A DNA stretch of 8,072 bases from Gammaproteobacteria bacterium. Its GTDB lineage: Bacteria; Pseudomonadota; Gammaproteobacteria; SZUA-229. Numbering within the stretch: the stretch's first letter is position 1; the number at the start of each line of letters is the position of its first letter. Location: the NCBI GenBank assembly GCA_013138755.1, contig WTCC01000215.1, positions 1 through 8,072 of the forward strand, in the 5' to 3' direction. The position numbers were made by a program, and so were the translations under genes. The notes beneath the pieces are model-generated. The model did no database searches. It was not told where the DNA came from and saw nothing but the letters and a program-made list of their open reading frames with translations. Below are positions 1 to 8,068 of the stretch, one piece after another.

Positions 1-669
1 AAAGATTTTTTTAACTTTTACGATATCTGGACCAGTGTCGACGACTTCTTCTTTTACGACAGGCTTGCCAGCCGCCGCCATCTCAGCTTCTTTTGCGGCG
101 CGTTGTAATGCTTCGGCGGCAAGCAGGTCAAGTTCTTCGTCGCTCTTGTGGAAATCGACCAGTAACTCGTTTAGACGAGATTCACCTGCTTGAACTTTTT
201 CCCATACCTTTATTGCGTTGCCAACTGTAGTCGGGTTAGTTGCTAATGCGTGAAGAACTTGTTTTAGACCTTCTTCAATGCGTTTGGCAATTTCAATTTC
301 GCCTTCACGTGTCAATAGTTCTACACTGCCCATTTCGCGCATGTACATACGAACTGGGTCGGTAGTACGACCTAATTCTGATTCGATAGAGGCTAGTGCT
401 GCAACAGCTTCTTCTGTGGTTTCGTCATCGGCTTCGCTAACAGACGCATCGGTTAGGACGCGAGATTCTGCTTCAGGTGCTGTTTCCAGCACTTGAATGC
501 CCATATCATTGATGGTGTTGATGATATCTTCAATTTGCGTAGGGTCGACAATACCTTCGGGTAAGTGGTCATTAACCTCAGCGTAAGTAAGATAACCCTG
601 ATCTTTGCCCTTTGCGATAAGTGACTTAAGACGTGATTGTTTGTCTTGTTCTAAAAGAGGAGATGCCAT
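1..669 (-). CDS. rpoD: RNA polymerase primary sigma factor RpoD (sigma-70), N-terminal part, cut by window edge
   Basis: Reading the minus strand from the ATG at 669-667 gives 223 codons with no stop before the left edge, so only the N-terminal part is here. RpoD directs core RNA polymerase to housekeeping promoters. Residues about 1-80 match region 1.1 of gammaproteobacterial RpoD, including GYLTYAEVNDHLPE and a following IEDII..INDMGIQV segment. An acidic linker follows. Residues about 100-135 are region 1.2, with DPVRMYMREMG (Asp about 104) and LLTREGEIEIAKRIEEG. The remainder is the start of the variable non-conserved region, rich in Ala, Glu and Lys. The DNA-binding regions 2-4 lie outside the window. 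The start is supported by alignment to the family and by CAGG (677-680) seven bases upstream. Upstream there is no dnaG, the usual neighbour in this class, but a divergent thioredoxin-like gene. Identity is nearly certain. Confidence 0.96.
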   Translation of the reverse strand, partial: MASPLLEQDKQSRLKSLIAKGKDQGYLTYAEVNDHLPEGIVDPTQIEDIINTINDMGIQVLETAPEAESRVLTDASVSEADDETTEEAVAALASIESELGRTTDPVRMYMREMGSVELLTREGEIEIAKRIEEGLKQVLHALATNPTTVGNAIKVWEKVQAGESRLNELLVDFHKSDEELDLLAAEALQRAAKEAEMAAAGKPVVKEEVVDTGPDIVKVKKIF

Positions 670-750
670 AAAATTACCTGTTAAAATATTGCTTTTCATA
701 AACTTCTTGTTGCTCGCTGATCATGCTGTTAATGCATGACCGAATCGACC

Positions 751-779
751 ATTCTACTTGTTTATGGTGATGTTTTCCA
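751..779 (-). promoter_or_regulatory. Candidate sigma-70 promoter for rpoD
   Basis: On the minus strand TGGAAA (779-774) is followed after 17 bases by TAGAAT (756-751). The -10 has five of six consensus bases and the -35 four of six. Transcription would start near 744 and leave a leader of about 75 nt before the rpoD ATG. This fits rpoD having its own promoter. It is a pattern match only. Confidence 0.35.
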
Positions 780-811
780 TAAAAACAAGGCTTAAATAGG
801 CTGCATCCCGC

Positions 812-838
812 TTCGGAGTTGGCATGGTTCTCTCCGAA
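812..838. repeat. Small inverted repeat upstream of rpoD
   Basis: TTCGGAG (812-818) and CTCCGAA (832-838) form a perfect 7-bp stem around a 13-nt loop. No T run follows on either strand, so it is not a typical terminator. It lies just upstream of the rpoD promoter candidate and could be an operator or simply chance. Confidence 0.35.
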
Positions 839-1006
839 ACGATTGTTAATTTGGTTCTTTTGCAGCGATGTAACCATTGAGTGATATAAGTATTAGTCCC
901 TGATACTGCTAAATAGTTTTATCGGGTAAAAAATAGATAGGCAGGTAAAATTGGCACGTTTTAAATTTTGAATGTGTTTAATGCTTATTTTCAGGTATTG
1001 CATTTA

Positions 1007-1022
1007 GCTTCGGGGGTGAAGC
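1007..1022 (+). promoter_or_regulatory. Stem-loop carrying the ribosome binding site of the thioredoxin-like gene
   Basis: GCTTC (1007-1011) pairs with GAAGC (1018-1022), directly before the ATG at 1023. The six-base loop GGGGGT and the next two bases form an extended Shine-Dalgarno sequence, GGGGGTGA, which matches GGAGGTGA except for one change that could still pair as G-U. With a TTA bulge, CAT (1001-1003) can also pair with the start codon. The pairing is visible; any effect on translation is inference. Confidence 0.45.
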
Positions 1023-1586
1023 ATGGTTTCGCTAGAAACACCAGTGTGTGAGTTTGATCAACCGATTGTGGGTTTTTCTTTGCCAGGAGTAGACGGCAAA
1101 GTGTGGACGCCAGAATTGGCGCGTGGTGAAAACGGTTTGCTGGTGATGTTTATTTGTAACCACTGTCCTTACGTAAAGTCTATACGTGAACGAATTGTCC
1201 GCGATACAAAAGAATTAATGACTTTGGGGGTTAATACAGTTGCGATCATGTCGAACGACCCTGCTGAGTACGAGGAAGATTCATTTGAGAATATGCAGGC
1301 GATTGCAGCAGAGTACGGTTTTCCTTTTCCCTATTTAATCGATGAAACACAGGGCATCGCTAAAGCCTATGGGGCGGTTTGTACGCCGGATTTCTTTGGA
1401 TACAATAAATCCATGGAGTTACAGTATCGTGGTCGCCTGGATGAGAGTCGAAAGGAAACGGCTGCGGATGATGTGAGGCGTGATTTATTCGAGGCGATGA
1501 AACAAGTAGCGCAGACAGGTCGTGGGCCTGAGCAGCAGATTCCGAGCATGGGTTGTTCGATTAAATGGAAGGCTGAAGTGGCGTAG
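1023..1586 (+). CDS. Thioredoxin-fold (peroxiredoxin-like/redoxin) family protein, cytosolic
   Basis: This 187-residue protein has the thioredoxin-fold layout of the AhpC/TSA-like 'thioredoxin family protein' group. A first strand and loop (about 14-27) precede the strand LLVMFI, which leads into the redox motif CNHCPYVK with Cys45 and Cys48. The cis-proline loop appears as VCTPDFF (Cys120, Pro122). GRLDES (about 137-142) and a C-terminal GCSIKWK (Cys178) are typical of this subgroup. There is no signal peptide or membrane segment, so it should act in the cytosol as a thiol-disulfide oxidoreductase or thiol peroxidase; its substrate is unknown. Length is normal for the group. The start at 1023 is supported by the strong GGGGGTGA site just upstream. 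The gene is divergent from rpoD and 241 bp from tkt, so a separate transcript is likely. Fold assignment is firm; exact reaction is not. Confidence 0.88.
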   Translation: MVSLETPVCEFDQPIVGFSLPGVDGKVWTPELARGENGLLVMFICNHCPYVKSIRERIVRDTKELMTLGVNTVAIMSNDPAEYEEDSFENMQAIAAEYGFPFPYLIDETQGIAKAYGAVCTPDFFGYNKSMELQYRGRLDESRKETAADDVRRDLFEAMKQVAQTGRGPEQQIPSMGCSIKWKAEVA

Positions 1587-1612
1587 GCTGTGAGTGGCTT
1601 TTGATCAGCTAG

Positions 1613-1636
1613 AAGTTGCCCCGTTTTCTGCAACTT
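1613..1636 (+). terminator. Weak hairpin after the thioredoxin-like gene, possible terminator
   Basis: AAGTTGC (1613-1619) and GCAACTT (1630-1636) form a perfect 7-bp stem with a 10-nt loop 27 bases after the stop codon. The expected U run is absent: the sequence continues GCTCATT. It may slow or end transcription but is not a canonical rho-independent terminator. Confidence 0.25.
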
Positions 1637-1679
1637 GCTCATTCCGTCAAATTAAGGGAAAATACGCGCCTTTCAATGG

Positions 1680-1723
1680 TGACTGACACGGCGATTTATG
1701 GGCTATTACGGGTGTCTTAGTCA
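1680..1723. repeat. Imperfect inverted repeat upstream of tkt, possible operator
   Basis: TGACTGACAC (1680-1689) is the inverse complement of GTGTC (1712-1716) plus AGTCA (1719-1723), with two extra T in the right arm. The right arm covers the position where the -35 of the tkt promoter candidate would fall. Such a layout suits a regulator binding site, but no regulator gene is in the window. Confidence 0.35.
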
Positions 1724-1739
1724 TTGATTTCAATATAAT
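1711..1739 (+). promoter_or_regulatory. Candidate promoter for tkt (strong -10, poor -35)
   Basis: A perfect TATAAT lies at 1734-1739, 88 bases before the tkt start. At 17 bases upstream the -35 position reads GGTGTC, which is poor. That combination is seen in promoters that need an activator, and the inverted repeat at 1680-1723 overlaps it. Position and -10 are good support, but this remains a pattern match. Confidence 0.35.
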
Positions 1740-1827
1740 TTTTGTCATTTCGCGGGCGATTAATTGGTGTTTCCAATAGGCTTGCGTGGTGGCGCATTCA
1801 GTTACAAAAACTTAATCGGAGAGCACT

Positions 1828-3825
1828 ATGCCTTCACGTAATGAACTAGCAAACGCGATTCGCTTCCTGACAATGGACGCGGTTCAAATCCCTAATTCGG
1901 GTCATCCTGGTGCACCTATGGGCATGGCGGATATCGCTGAAGTCCTTTGGAATGACTTTATGAAACACAACCCGACCAACCCTGATTGGGCTGATCGCGA
2001 CCGTTTTGTAATGTCTAATGGTCACGCATCAATGATGCCTTATTCAGTACTGCATCTAACTGGTTATGATCTGGGTATTGAAGACCTTAAGAAATTCCGT
2101 CAGTTACATTCTAAAACACCGGGTCATCCTGAGTATGGATACACAGCAGGTATCGAGACGACTACTGGTCCTTTAGGTCAAGGCCTTACTAATGCAGTTG
2201 GTATGGCATTGGCTGAAAAAGTAATGGCTGCGCAGTTTAATAAAGACGGTCACGACATCGTTGATCATAAAACATTTGTGTTCCTGGGTGATGGTTGTTT
2301 GATGGAAGGTATCTCTCACGAAGCATGTTCATTGGCTGGTTCTTTTGGCCTGAGCAAATTGATCTGTTTCTATGATGACAACAACATATCAATCGATGGC
2401 AACGTTGATGGCTGGTTTATCGATGATACGCCAAAGCGTTTTGAAGCTTACGGCTGGCATGTGATTTCAATCGATGGTCATGATGCGGATGCAATCAAAA
2501 AAGCAACTGCAGAAGCAATTGCTTCTGATAAGCCTTCACTGATTTGTTGTAACACAGTAATCGGTAAAGGCGCACCTAACAAAGGTGGTGGTCATAACGT
2601 ACACGGTGAAGCGCTGGGCGCAGATGAGATTGCTGCAGCACGTGAACATCTGAACTGGGAGCACGAAGCATTTGTTATCCCTGATGATGTCTACGCAGGC
2701 TGGGATGCTAAAGATGCAGGTAAAGCTGCTGAATCTGCGTGGGATGAGAAGTTTGCTGCTTATGCTGCGGCTTTCCCTGGTGAAGCGGCTGAGTTTACTC
2801 GTCGTATGAATGGTGACCTGCCTGAACACTTTGCAGTTGGTGCTGACAAAATTATCGCTGACATCAACGCGAAAGAAGAGTCACCGGCAACACGTGTTGC
2901 TTCAAAAGGTGCGCTGAATGGTTTTGCGCCATTACTGCCTGAGTTCCTTGGTGGTTCTGCTGACTTAACACCATCAAACAATACGTTCAACGACAAGAGT
3001 GTTCGTATCAACGACGACCACGGTTCAGCTGAAATGAATTTTGCCGGTAACTACATCTCTTACGGTGTACGTGAATTTGGTATGAGTGCGATCATGAATG
3101 GTGTAACACTTCACGGTGGTTTAATGCCTTACGGTGCGACATTCTTAATGTTCTCTGAGTACGCACGTAATGCTTTACGTATGGCTGCTCTGATGAAGAT
3201 ACGTAGTATTTTCGTTTACACACATGACTCTATCGGTCTGGGTGAAGATGGTCCTACTCACCAGGCTGTCGAGCAGATTCCTACATTACGTATGATTCCT
3301 AACATGTCTGTATGGCGTCCTTGTGACACGGTTGAAACAGCTGTTTCATGGCGTTCGGCTATCGAGTCTAAAGACGGTCCATCGACTTTGATCTTCTCTC
3401 GTCAGGGTCTAGCGTTCCAGAAACGTGATGACGCGACTATCGCTAATATCGCTAAAGGCGGTTACATCCTGAAAGACTCAGAAGGTACACCAGACGTAAT
3501 CGTTATGGCGACTGGTTCTGAAGTTGATCTTGCGATGCAAGCAGCTGAAGCATCAAGCAAAAACGTACGTGTTGTTTCTATGCCATGTGTTGAAATCTTT
3601 GAAAAACAGGATGATGCATACAAAGAATCTGTATTGCCAAAAGCGGTGACTGCACGTGTTGCAGTTGAAGCAGCAATTATGGATGGCTGGTGGAAGTATG
3701 TTGGTATGAACGGTGCGGTTGTTGGTATGACCACATTCGGTGAATCAGCGCCTGCTCCACAGTTGTTCGAGTACTTTGGTTTCACTGTTGATAACGTTGT
3801 TAAGACAATCGATAGTGTTGCATAA
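1828..3825 (+). CDS. tkt: Transketolase (EC 2.2.1.1)
   Basis: This cytosolic enzyme moves a two-carbon ketol unit between sugar phosphates, using thiamine diphosphate and a divalent metal, in the pentose phosphate, Calvin or RuMP pathways. The 665 residues match the usual length (E. coli about 663). The N-terminal pyrimidine-pyrophosphate domain shows SGHPGAPMG (His26), SNGHASM (His66), KTPGHPE (His100) and TTGPLGQG. The cofactor motif begins GDG at 154-156 (Asp155) and ends at NN185-186. The middle domain carries [13 protein letters not shown] with the catalytic glutamate at 416, and the C-terminal domain is complete. All key His, Asp, Asn and Glu positions seen are intact. The start is supported by GGAGAG (1818-1823) and family alignment. 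The gene leads a series with gap, pgk and pyk, but an 84-bp palindrome separates it from gap, so readthrough is uncertain. Identity is nearly certain; I cannot say which tkt paralogue it is. Confidence 0.98.
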   Translation: MPSRNELANAIRFLTMDAVQIPNSGHPGAPMGMADIAEVLWNDFMKHNPTNPDWADRDRFVMSNGHASMMPYSVLHLTGYDLGIEDLKKFRQLHSKTPGHPEYGYTAGIETTTGPLGQGLTNAVGMALAEKVMAAQFNKDGHDIVDHKTFVFLGDGCLMEGISHEACSLAGSFGLSKLICFYDDNNISIDGNVDGWFIDDTPKRFEAYGWHVISIDGHDADAIKKATAEAIASDKPSLICCNTVIGKGAPNKGGGHNVHGEALGADEIAAAREHLNWEHEAFVIPDDVYAGWDAKDAGKAAESAWDEKFAAYAAAFPGEAAEFTRRMNGDLPEHFAVGADKIIADINAKEESPATRVASKGALNGFAPLLPEFLGGSADLTPSNNTFNDKSVRINDDHGSAEMNFAGNYISYGVREFGMSAIMNGVTLHGGLMPYGATFLMFSEYARNALRMAALMKIRSIFVYTHDSIGLGEDGPTHQAVEQIPTLRMIPNMSVWRPCDTVETAVSWRSAIESKDGPSTLIFSRQGLAFQKRDDATIANIAKGGYILKDSEGTPDVIVMATGSEVDLAMQAAEASSKNVRVVSMPCVEIFEKQDDAYKESVLPKAVTARVAVEAAIMDGWWKYVGMNGAVVGMTTFGESAPAPQLFEYFGFTVDNVVKTIDSVA

Positions 3826-3841
3826 GAGATAAATAGATTTA

Positions 3842-4976
<1,135 letters not shown>

Positions 4977-4981
4977 GGATC

Positions 4982-5081
4982 TTTTGTCCGGGGGTGGCGT
5001 TGCGGCCCGAATTTAAAATACTCACGTACTTAGTGTACGCTCCGTTTTTAAATCCGAACCGCGCCTTGCCCGCGAACAAAA
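4982..5081. repeat. Imperfect palindrome of about 100 bp directly after gap
   Basis: Outer arms TTTTGT (4982-4987) and ACAAAA (5076-5081), then GC-rich segments, GCGG/CCGC (5002-5005 with 5059-5062), an AATTTAAAA segment opposite TTTTTAAAT, and central CGTAC (5025-5029) and GTACG (5035-5039) around a 5-nt loop form one interrupted hairpin. It begins six bases after the gap stop codon. Its sequence is unrelated to the element at 3842-3925. The form suggests a repetitive palindromic intergenic unit or a non-autonomous mobile element; copy number cannot be judged from this window. Confidence 0.7.
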
Positions 5082-5117
5082 TCTCCTCACTTATACAGTG
5101 TGAAGGTATTTGAAACT

Positions 5118-5148
5118 CAGCCCGATAATTTGTTCGGGCTGGTGTTTT
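5118..5148 (+). terminator. Rho-independent terminator after gap
   Basis: CAGCCCGA (5118-5125) and TCGGGCTG (5134-5141) form a perfect 8-bp GC-rich stem with an 8-nt loop, followed by GTGTTTT. It lies 142 bases after the gap stop, beyond the large palindrome, and should end gap transcription. pgk therefore probably needs its own promoter. Confidence 0.75.
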
Positions 5149-5172
5149 ATAAGTAATTTGGTTTTAGCCTTT

Positions 5173-5225
5173 AATTTGCGCTTTTCGCGTTCTTCGCGGC
5201 CAAATAAGTTTTTTAGTTTTTTTTA
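5173..5225 (+). repeat. Degenerate half-copy of the tkt-gap palindromic element, upstream of pgk
   Basis: GCGTTCTTCGCGGC (5187-5200) matches the right arm of the element at 3842-3925 with one difference. The similarity continues past the arm into the shared AAGTTTTTTAGTTT and T-rich tail (compare about 3912-3950). TTTAGCC (5163-5169) matches the bases at the left end of the first copy, but the left arm itself is missing. It therefore looks like a copy that lost its left arm by deletion. Confidence 0.65.
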
Positions 5226-5261
5226 TTTCCAGAAGTACCGTTCGTTAAGTATTTAACTTAT

Positions 5262-5290
5262 TTAACAAACTGTATTTATTATTTTATAAA
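5262..5290 (+). promoter_or_regulatory. Candidate sigma-70 promoter for pgk
   Basis: TTAACA (5262-5267) and TATAAA (5285-5290) are separated by 17 bases, a good match to consensus on both boxes. Transcription would begin near 5297, leaving a leader of only about 14 nt that just includes GGAG (5300-5303). The region is very AT-rich, so a chance match is possible, but the terminator upstream makes a promoter here expected. Confidence 0.4.
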
Positions 5291-5310
5291 GAAATTTTTG
5301 GAGTTTTATC

Positions 5311-6498
5311 ATGGCTTTTATCAAGCTGACTGATTTAGATTTAGCTGGCAAGCGCGTTCTTATTCGTGCTGACCTTAATGTTCCTGTTAAAGATGGCAAG
5401 GTGACTTCTGATGCGCGTATTACTGCATCGATGCCTACTGTTGAGTTCTGTATGAAAGCAGGTGCTTCAGTAATGGTTATGTCGCATCGTGGTCGTCCTG
5501 AAGAGGGTAAGGTTGATGATGAAAACTCAATGGCGCCTATCGCAGATGTTATGACTGAAAAGTTAGGTACTGATATTCGCCTGGTTAAAGATTACTTAGA
5601 TAACGCACCAGAAGTTGCTGCTGGAGAGTGTGTGTTATTAGAAAATGTTCGTTTTAATGCGGGCGAGAAGAAAGATGACGAAGCTTTATCTAAAAAGTAC
5701 GCTTCTTTATGTGACGTATTTGTTATGGATGCGTTCGGTACTGCACATCGTGCACAAGCATCAACACATGGTGCTGGTAAATTTGCACCATTAGCTTGTG
5801 CCGGTATTTTGCTTTCTGGTGAATTAGATAGCCTTGCTAAAGCTCTGGCTGATCCTGCTCGTCCTATGGTGGCTATCGTTGGCGGCTCTAAAGTTTCTAC
5901 TAAGTTAACCGTGCTTGAAGCATTGTCTGAAAAAGTTGATCAATTAGTTGTTGGCGGCGGTATCGCGAATACGTTCCTGGCAGCGATGGGTCACAATGTT
6001 GGTAAATCTTTGTATGAAGCAGACCTGGTTGATACAGCAAAAGCATTGATTGAAAAGATGAATGCACGTGGCGCAAGCATTCCAATTGCGACAGACGTTG
6101 TCTGTGCAAAAGAGTTTGCTGAAGATGCTGAAGCAACTTTAAAAGATGCTTCTGAAGTTGTGGATGACGATATGATTTTTGATATTGGTCCAAACTCAGC
6201 AAAAGAACTGGCTGATATTATCGAAAAAGCTGGCACGATTATCTGGAATGGCCCGGTTGGCGTTTTTGAGTTTGATCAATTCGGCGAAGGTACTAAAACA
6301 GTTGCAATGGCGATTGCTAATTCACCAGGTTTTAGTCTGGCTGGTGGTGGTGATACGATTGCAGCAATTCAGAAGTACGATATTTATGACAAAGTCACTT
6401 ATATCTCGACAGCAGGCGGTGCTTTCCTTGAGTATCTTGAAGGCAAGACATTACCTGCAGTAGCAATGCTAGAAGAGTTTGCTGCTAAACAAAAATAA
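5311..6498 (+). CDS. pgk: Phosphoglycerate kinase
   Basis: Pgk transfers phosphate from 1,3-bisphosphoglycerate to ADP, or the reverse, in the cytosol. The 395 residues are a normal full-length monomer. The N-terminal domain (about 1-170) binds phosphoglycerate through RADLNVP (Asp21, Asn23), Arg36, SHRGRP (His59, Arg62), ENVRFNAGE (Arg114) and DAFGTAHR (Arg147). The C-terminal domain binds nucleotide through GGSKVSTK (Lys194, Lys198), WNGPVGVFE and GGGDT (345-349). One small oddity is Arg60 in SHRGRP, where leucine is usual. The start is supported by TTTGGAG ending eight bases upstream; the site resembles that of gap (TTGGAG, then TTATC before the ATG). A terminator and candidate promoter upstream suggest a new transcript begins here, and pyk follows after 52 bp with no terminator between them. 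Confidence 0.98.
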   Translation: MAFIKLTDLDLAGKRVLIRADLNVPVKDGKVTSDARITASMPTVEFCMKAGASVMVMSHRGRPEEGKVDDENSMAPIADVMTEKLGTDIRLVKDYLDNAPEVAAGECVLLENVRFNAGEKKDDEALSKKYASLCDVFVMDAFGTAHRAQASTHGAGKFAPLACAGILLSGELDSLAKALADPARPMVAIVGGSKVSTKLTVLEALSEKVDQLVVGGGIANTFLAAMGHNVGKSLYEADLVDTAKALIEKMNARGASIPIATDVVCAKEFAEDAEATLKDASEVVDDDMIFDIGPNSAKELADIIEKAGTIIWNGPVGVFEFDQFGEGTKTVAMAIANSPGFSLAGGGDTIAAIQKYDIYDKVTYISTAGGAFLEYLEGKTLPAVAMLEEFAAKQK

Positions 6499-6550
6499 CT
6501 AATAAGTATTTAATAAAAATATTACAAACTGAGGTTAAAACAAAACATCA

Positions 6551-7975
6551 ATGCGCAGAACTAAGATCGTCGCGACGTTAGGGCCAGGTTCAAGTTCATC
6601 TGAAGTAATTCTAGAGATGGTTCGGGCCGGAGTTGATGTATTTCGTTTGAATTTCTCGCATGGTTCTCACGAAGAACAAAAGGCACGCGTAGATTTAATC
6701 CGTCAGTGCAGTGAAAGTACCGGACGTATCGTTGGGATTTTGGCTGATTTGCAAGGGCCAAAAATTCGCACGCATAAATTTAAAGATGGACAGGTTCAGT
6801 TAATAAGGGGTGAAACTTTTATTCTGGATGCTGATCTTGGTAAAAACGAAGGTACTCAGGAACGTGTTGGCATCACCTACAAAGATTTGCCAAACGATGT
6901 TAATAGTGGTGATACCCTCTTGCTTGATGATGGACGTGTCGAGCTTGAAGTAACGGAAGTGGTCGCCAGCGAGATCAGATGCAGAGTTGTTTATACTGGT
7001 CTGTTATCTAACAATAAAGGTATCAATCTGAAAGGTGGCGGTTTATCGGCACCAGCTCTAACGGATAAAGACAAAGAAGATTTAAAAGCCGCTGTTGCAA
7101 TGGATGTTGATTATATGGCTTTGTCTTTTGCCAGAACGGCAGCTGATGTTAATCAGTGTCGTGAGCTAGTAAAGGCAGAAGGCAGTGATGCGAGTATTGT
7201 CACTAAGGTGGAGCGTGCGGAAGCGATAGAAAATATCGATGAGATAATCGAAGCGTCCGATGTCATCATGGTAGCACGCGGTGATCTGGGTGTTGAGATG
7301 GGTGATGCTGAGCTGCCAGCGCTGCAAAAAAGTTTGATCAAAAAAGCTCGCAGTATGAATAAGGTAGTGATTACAGCAACACAGATGATGGAATCGATGA
7401 TCGAAAGCCCGATTCCGACACGAGCAGAAGTTTTTGACGTAGCTAACTCAGTGCTTGATGGTACAGATGCGGTGATGTTGTCTGGTGAGACGGCGGTGGG
7501 TAAGTATCCTGCTAAAACCGTGGCTACCATGGGTAGAATCTGTGAGCATGCTGAGCAGCAACGCGAAGCGAAGACATCGGATCACCGTGTTGACCTTGTG
7601 TTTGGTAGGGTTGATGAAGCGATAGCAATGGCTACAATGTATACTGCGAATCACCTTAAGATGGATGCGATTGCATCGTTGACACAATCTGGTGCAACCG
7701 TATTATGGATGTCACGAATCAGTTCTGGCATACCGATTTATGTGTTAACGCCATGTGTAAACACTTTGAGTCGGGTTACATTGTATCGAGGTGTATATCC
7801 AGTACGAACAGATTTTGAAGGCCTGGCGCCACAAGAGGTGACACTAGGTGTTGTGAATTTACTGAAAAGTAAAAATATCGTTAAGGATGGTGATCGCATT
7901 ATTCTCACACGTGGCGATATGCTGGGCGATGAAGGCGGCGGTAGTAACATAATGAAAATCGTTAGCGTTCAGTAA
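6551..7975 (+). CDS. pyk: Pyruvate kinase, PykA type
   Basis: This cytosolic enzyme converts phosphoenolpyruvate and ADP to pyruvate and ATP. The 474 residues are full length (E. coli PykA about 480). The N terminus RRTKIVATLGP opens the catalytic barrel, with Arg32, Asn34 and Ser36 in RLNFSHG. The B domain lies about 70-170 and contains LLLDDGRVEL. The barrel resumes with TKVERAE (Lys219, metal ligand Glu221), VARGDLGVE (metal ligand Asp245) and the signature ITATQMMESM. The C-terminal regulatory domain (about 350-474) is complete. LSNNKGINLKGGGLSAPALT resembles PykA more than PykF. The start cannot move upstream because a stop lies in frame at 6536-6538. The nearest Shine-Dalgarno-like GAGG (6531-6534) is 16 bases from the ATG, unusually far. 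The gene probably shares a transcript with pgk. Confidence 0.97.
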   Translation: MRRTKIVATLGPGSSSSEVILEMVRAGVDVFRLNFSHGSHEEQKARVDLIRQCSESTGRIVGILADLQGPKIRTHKFKDGQVQLIRGETFILDADLGKNEGTQERVGITYKDLPNDVNSGDTLLLDDGRVELEVTEVVASEIRCRVVYTGLLSNNKGINLKGGGLSAPALTDKDKEDLKAAVAMDVDYMALSFARTAADVNQCRELVKAEGSDASIVTKVERAEAIENIDEIIEASDVIMVARGDLGVEMGDAELPALQKSLIKKARSMNKVVITATQMMESMIESPIPTRAEVFDVANSVLDGTDAVMLSGETAVGKYPAKTVATMGRICEHAEQQREAKTSDHRVDLVFGRVDEAIAMATMYTANHLKMDAIASLTQSGATVLWMSRISSGIPIYVLTPCVNTLSRVTLYRGVYPVRTDFEGLAPQEVTLGVVNLLKSKNIVKDGDRIILTRGDMLGDEGGGSNIMKIVSVQ

Positions 7976-7979
7976 CAAG

Positions 7980-8050
7980 TTATATTTTAGATTGACCAGG
8001 TTTTGATAAACCCGGTATAGATAGACCAAGAATTTTTTATATTTTAGATT
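7980..8050 (+). repeat. Pair of 14-bp direct repeats downstream of pyk
   Basis: TTATATTTTAGATT occurs exactly at 7980-7993 and again at 8037-8050, 57 bp apart start to start. The two copies flank the promoter-like pair at 7992-8021. In AT-rich DNA this could be chance, but a perfect 14-base match so close by is notable. Confidence 0.55.
7992..8021 (+). promoter_or_regulatory. Candidate promoter for the next gene, with an inverted repeat in its spacer
   Basis: TTGACC (7992-7997) and TATAGA (8016-8021) are 18 bases apart. CCAGGTTT and AAACCCGG (7996-8003 and 8008-8015) form an 8-bp inverted repeat with one mismatch, covering the spacer. It could be an operator, or the hairpin could be a weak terminator for pyk, though no U run follows directly. 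Confidence 0.35.
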
Positions 8051-8063
8051 AGTTAATTTTTAT

Positions 8064-8068
8064 AGGAG
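8064..8068 (+). promoter_or_regulatory. Ribosome binding site of a gene starting just outside the window
   Basis: AGGAG lies four bases from the right edge with no start codon after it inside the window, so a plus-strand gene most likely begins within the next few bases. From the gene order in related clusters, a class II fructose-bisphosphate aldolase (fba) is the best guess; none of it can be seen here. Confidence 0.5.

Larger units (their letters stand above)
670..1022. other. Divergent intergenic region between rpoD and the thioredoxin-like gene
   Basis: This 353-bp stretch should hold the promoters of both divergent genes. On the minus strand I see one plausible sigma-70 promoter for rpoD (751-779) and an inverted repeat (812-838). 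On the plus strand there is a stem-loop at the thioredoxin-like start (1007-1022) but no convincing -35/-10 pair for that gene. A 67-codon minus-strand open frame (674-877) ends just before rpoD. It has no good ribosome binding site, resembles no family I know and overlaps the rpoD promoter candidate, so I treat it as chance. Confidence 0.6.

Noticed and set aside
278..496. A 72-codon serine-rich plus-strand open frame opposite rpoD.
   Set aside because: It is antisense to conserved RpoD regions 1.1-1.2, and its Ser/Ala richness is the complement of rpoD codon use.
674..877. A 67-codon minus-strand open frame ending four bases before rpoD, in the place where dnaG might be expected.
   Set aside because: Its protein does not resemble the DnaG C terminus or any family I know, there is no clear ribosome binding site, and it overlaps the best rpoD promoter candidate. 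Most likely chance.
951..976. TTGGCACG at 951-958, which looks like the -24 box of a sigma-54 promoter.
   Set aside because: The required GC of the -12 box at the fixed spacing is absent (the sequence there is AAATT), so it is not a sigma-54 promoter.
6179..6463. A 94-codon plus-strand open frame inside pgk.
   Set aside because: It lies wholly within pgk in another frame, has no domain or ribosome binding site, and pgk is clearly intact in its own frame.
7153..7687. Minus-strand open frames of 125 and 79 codons inside pyk.
   Set aside because: Both are shadows of a fully conserved pyruvate kinase reading frame and show no recognisable domains.
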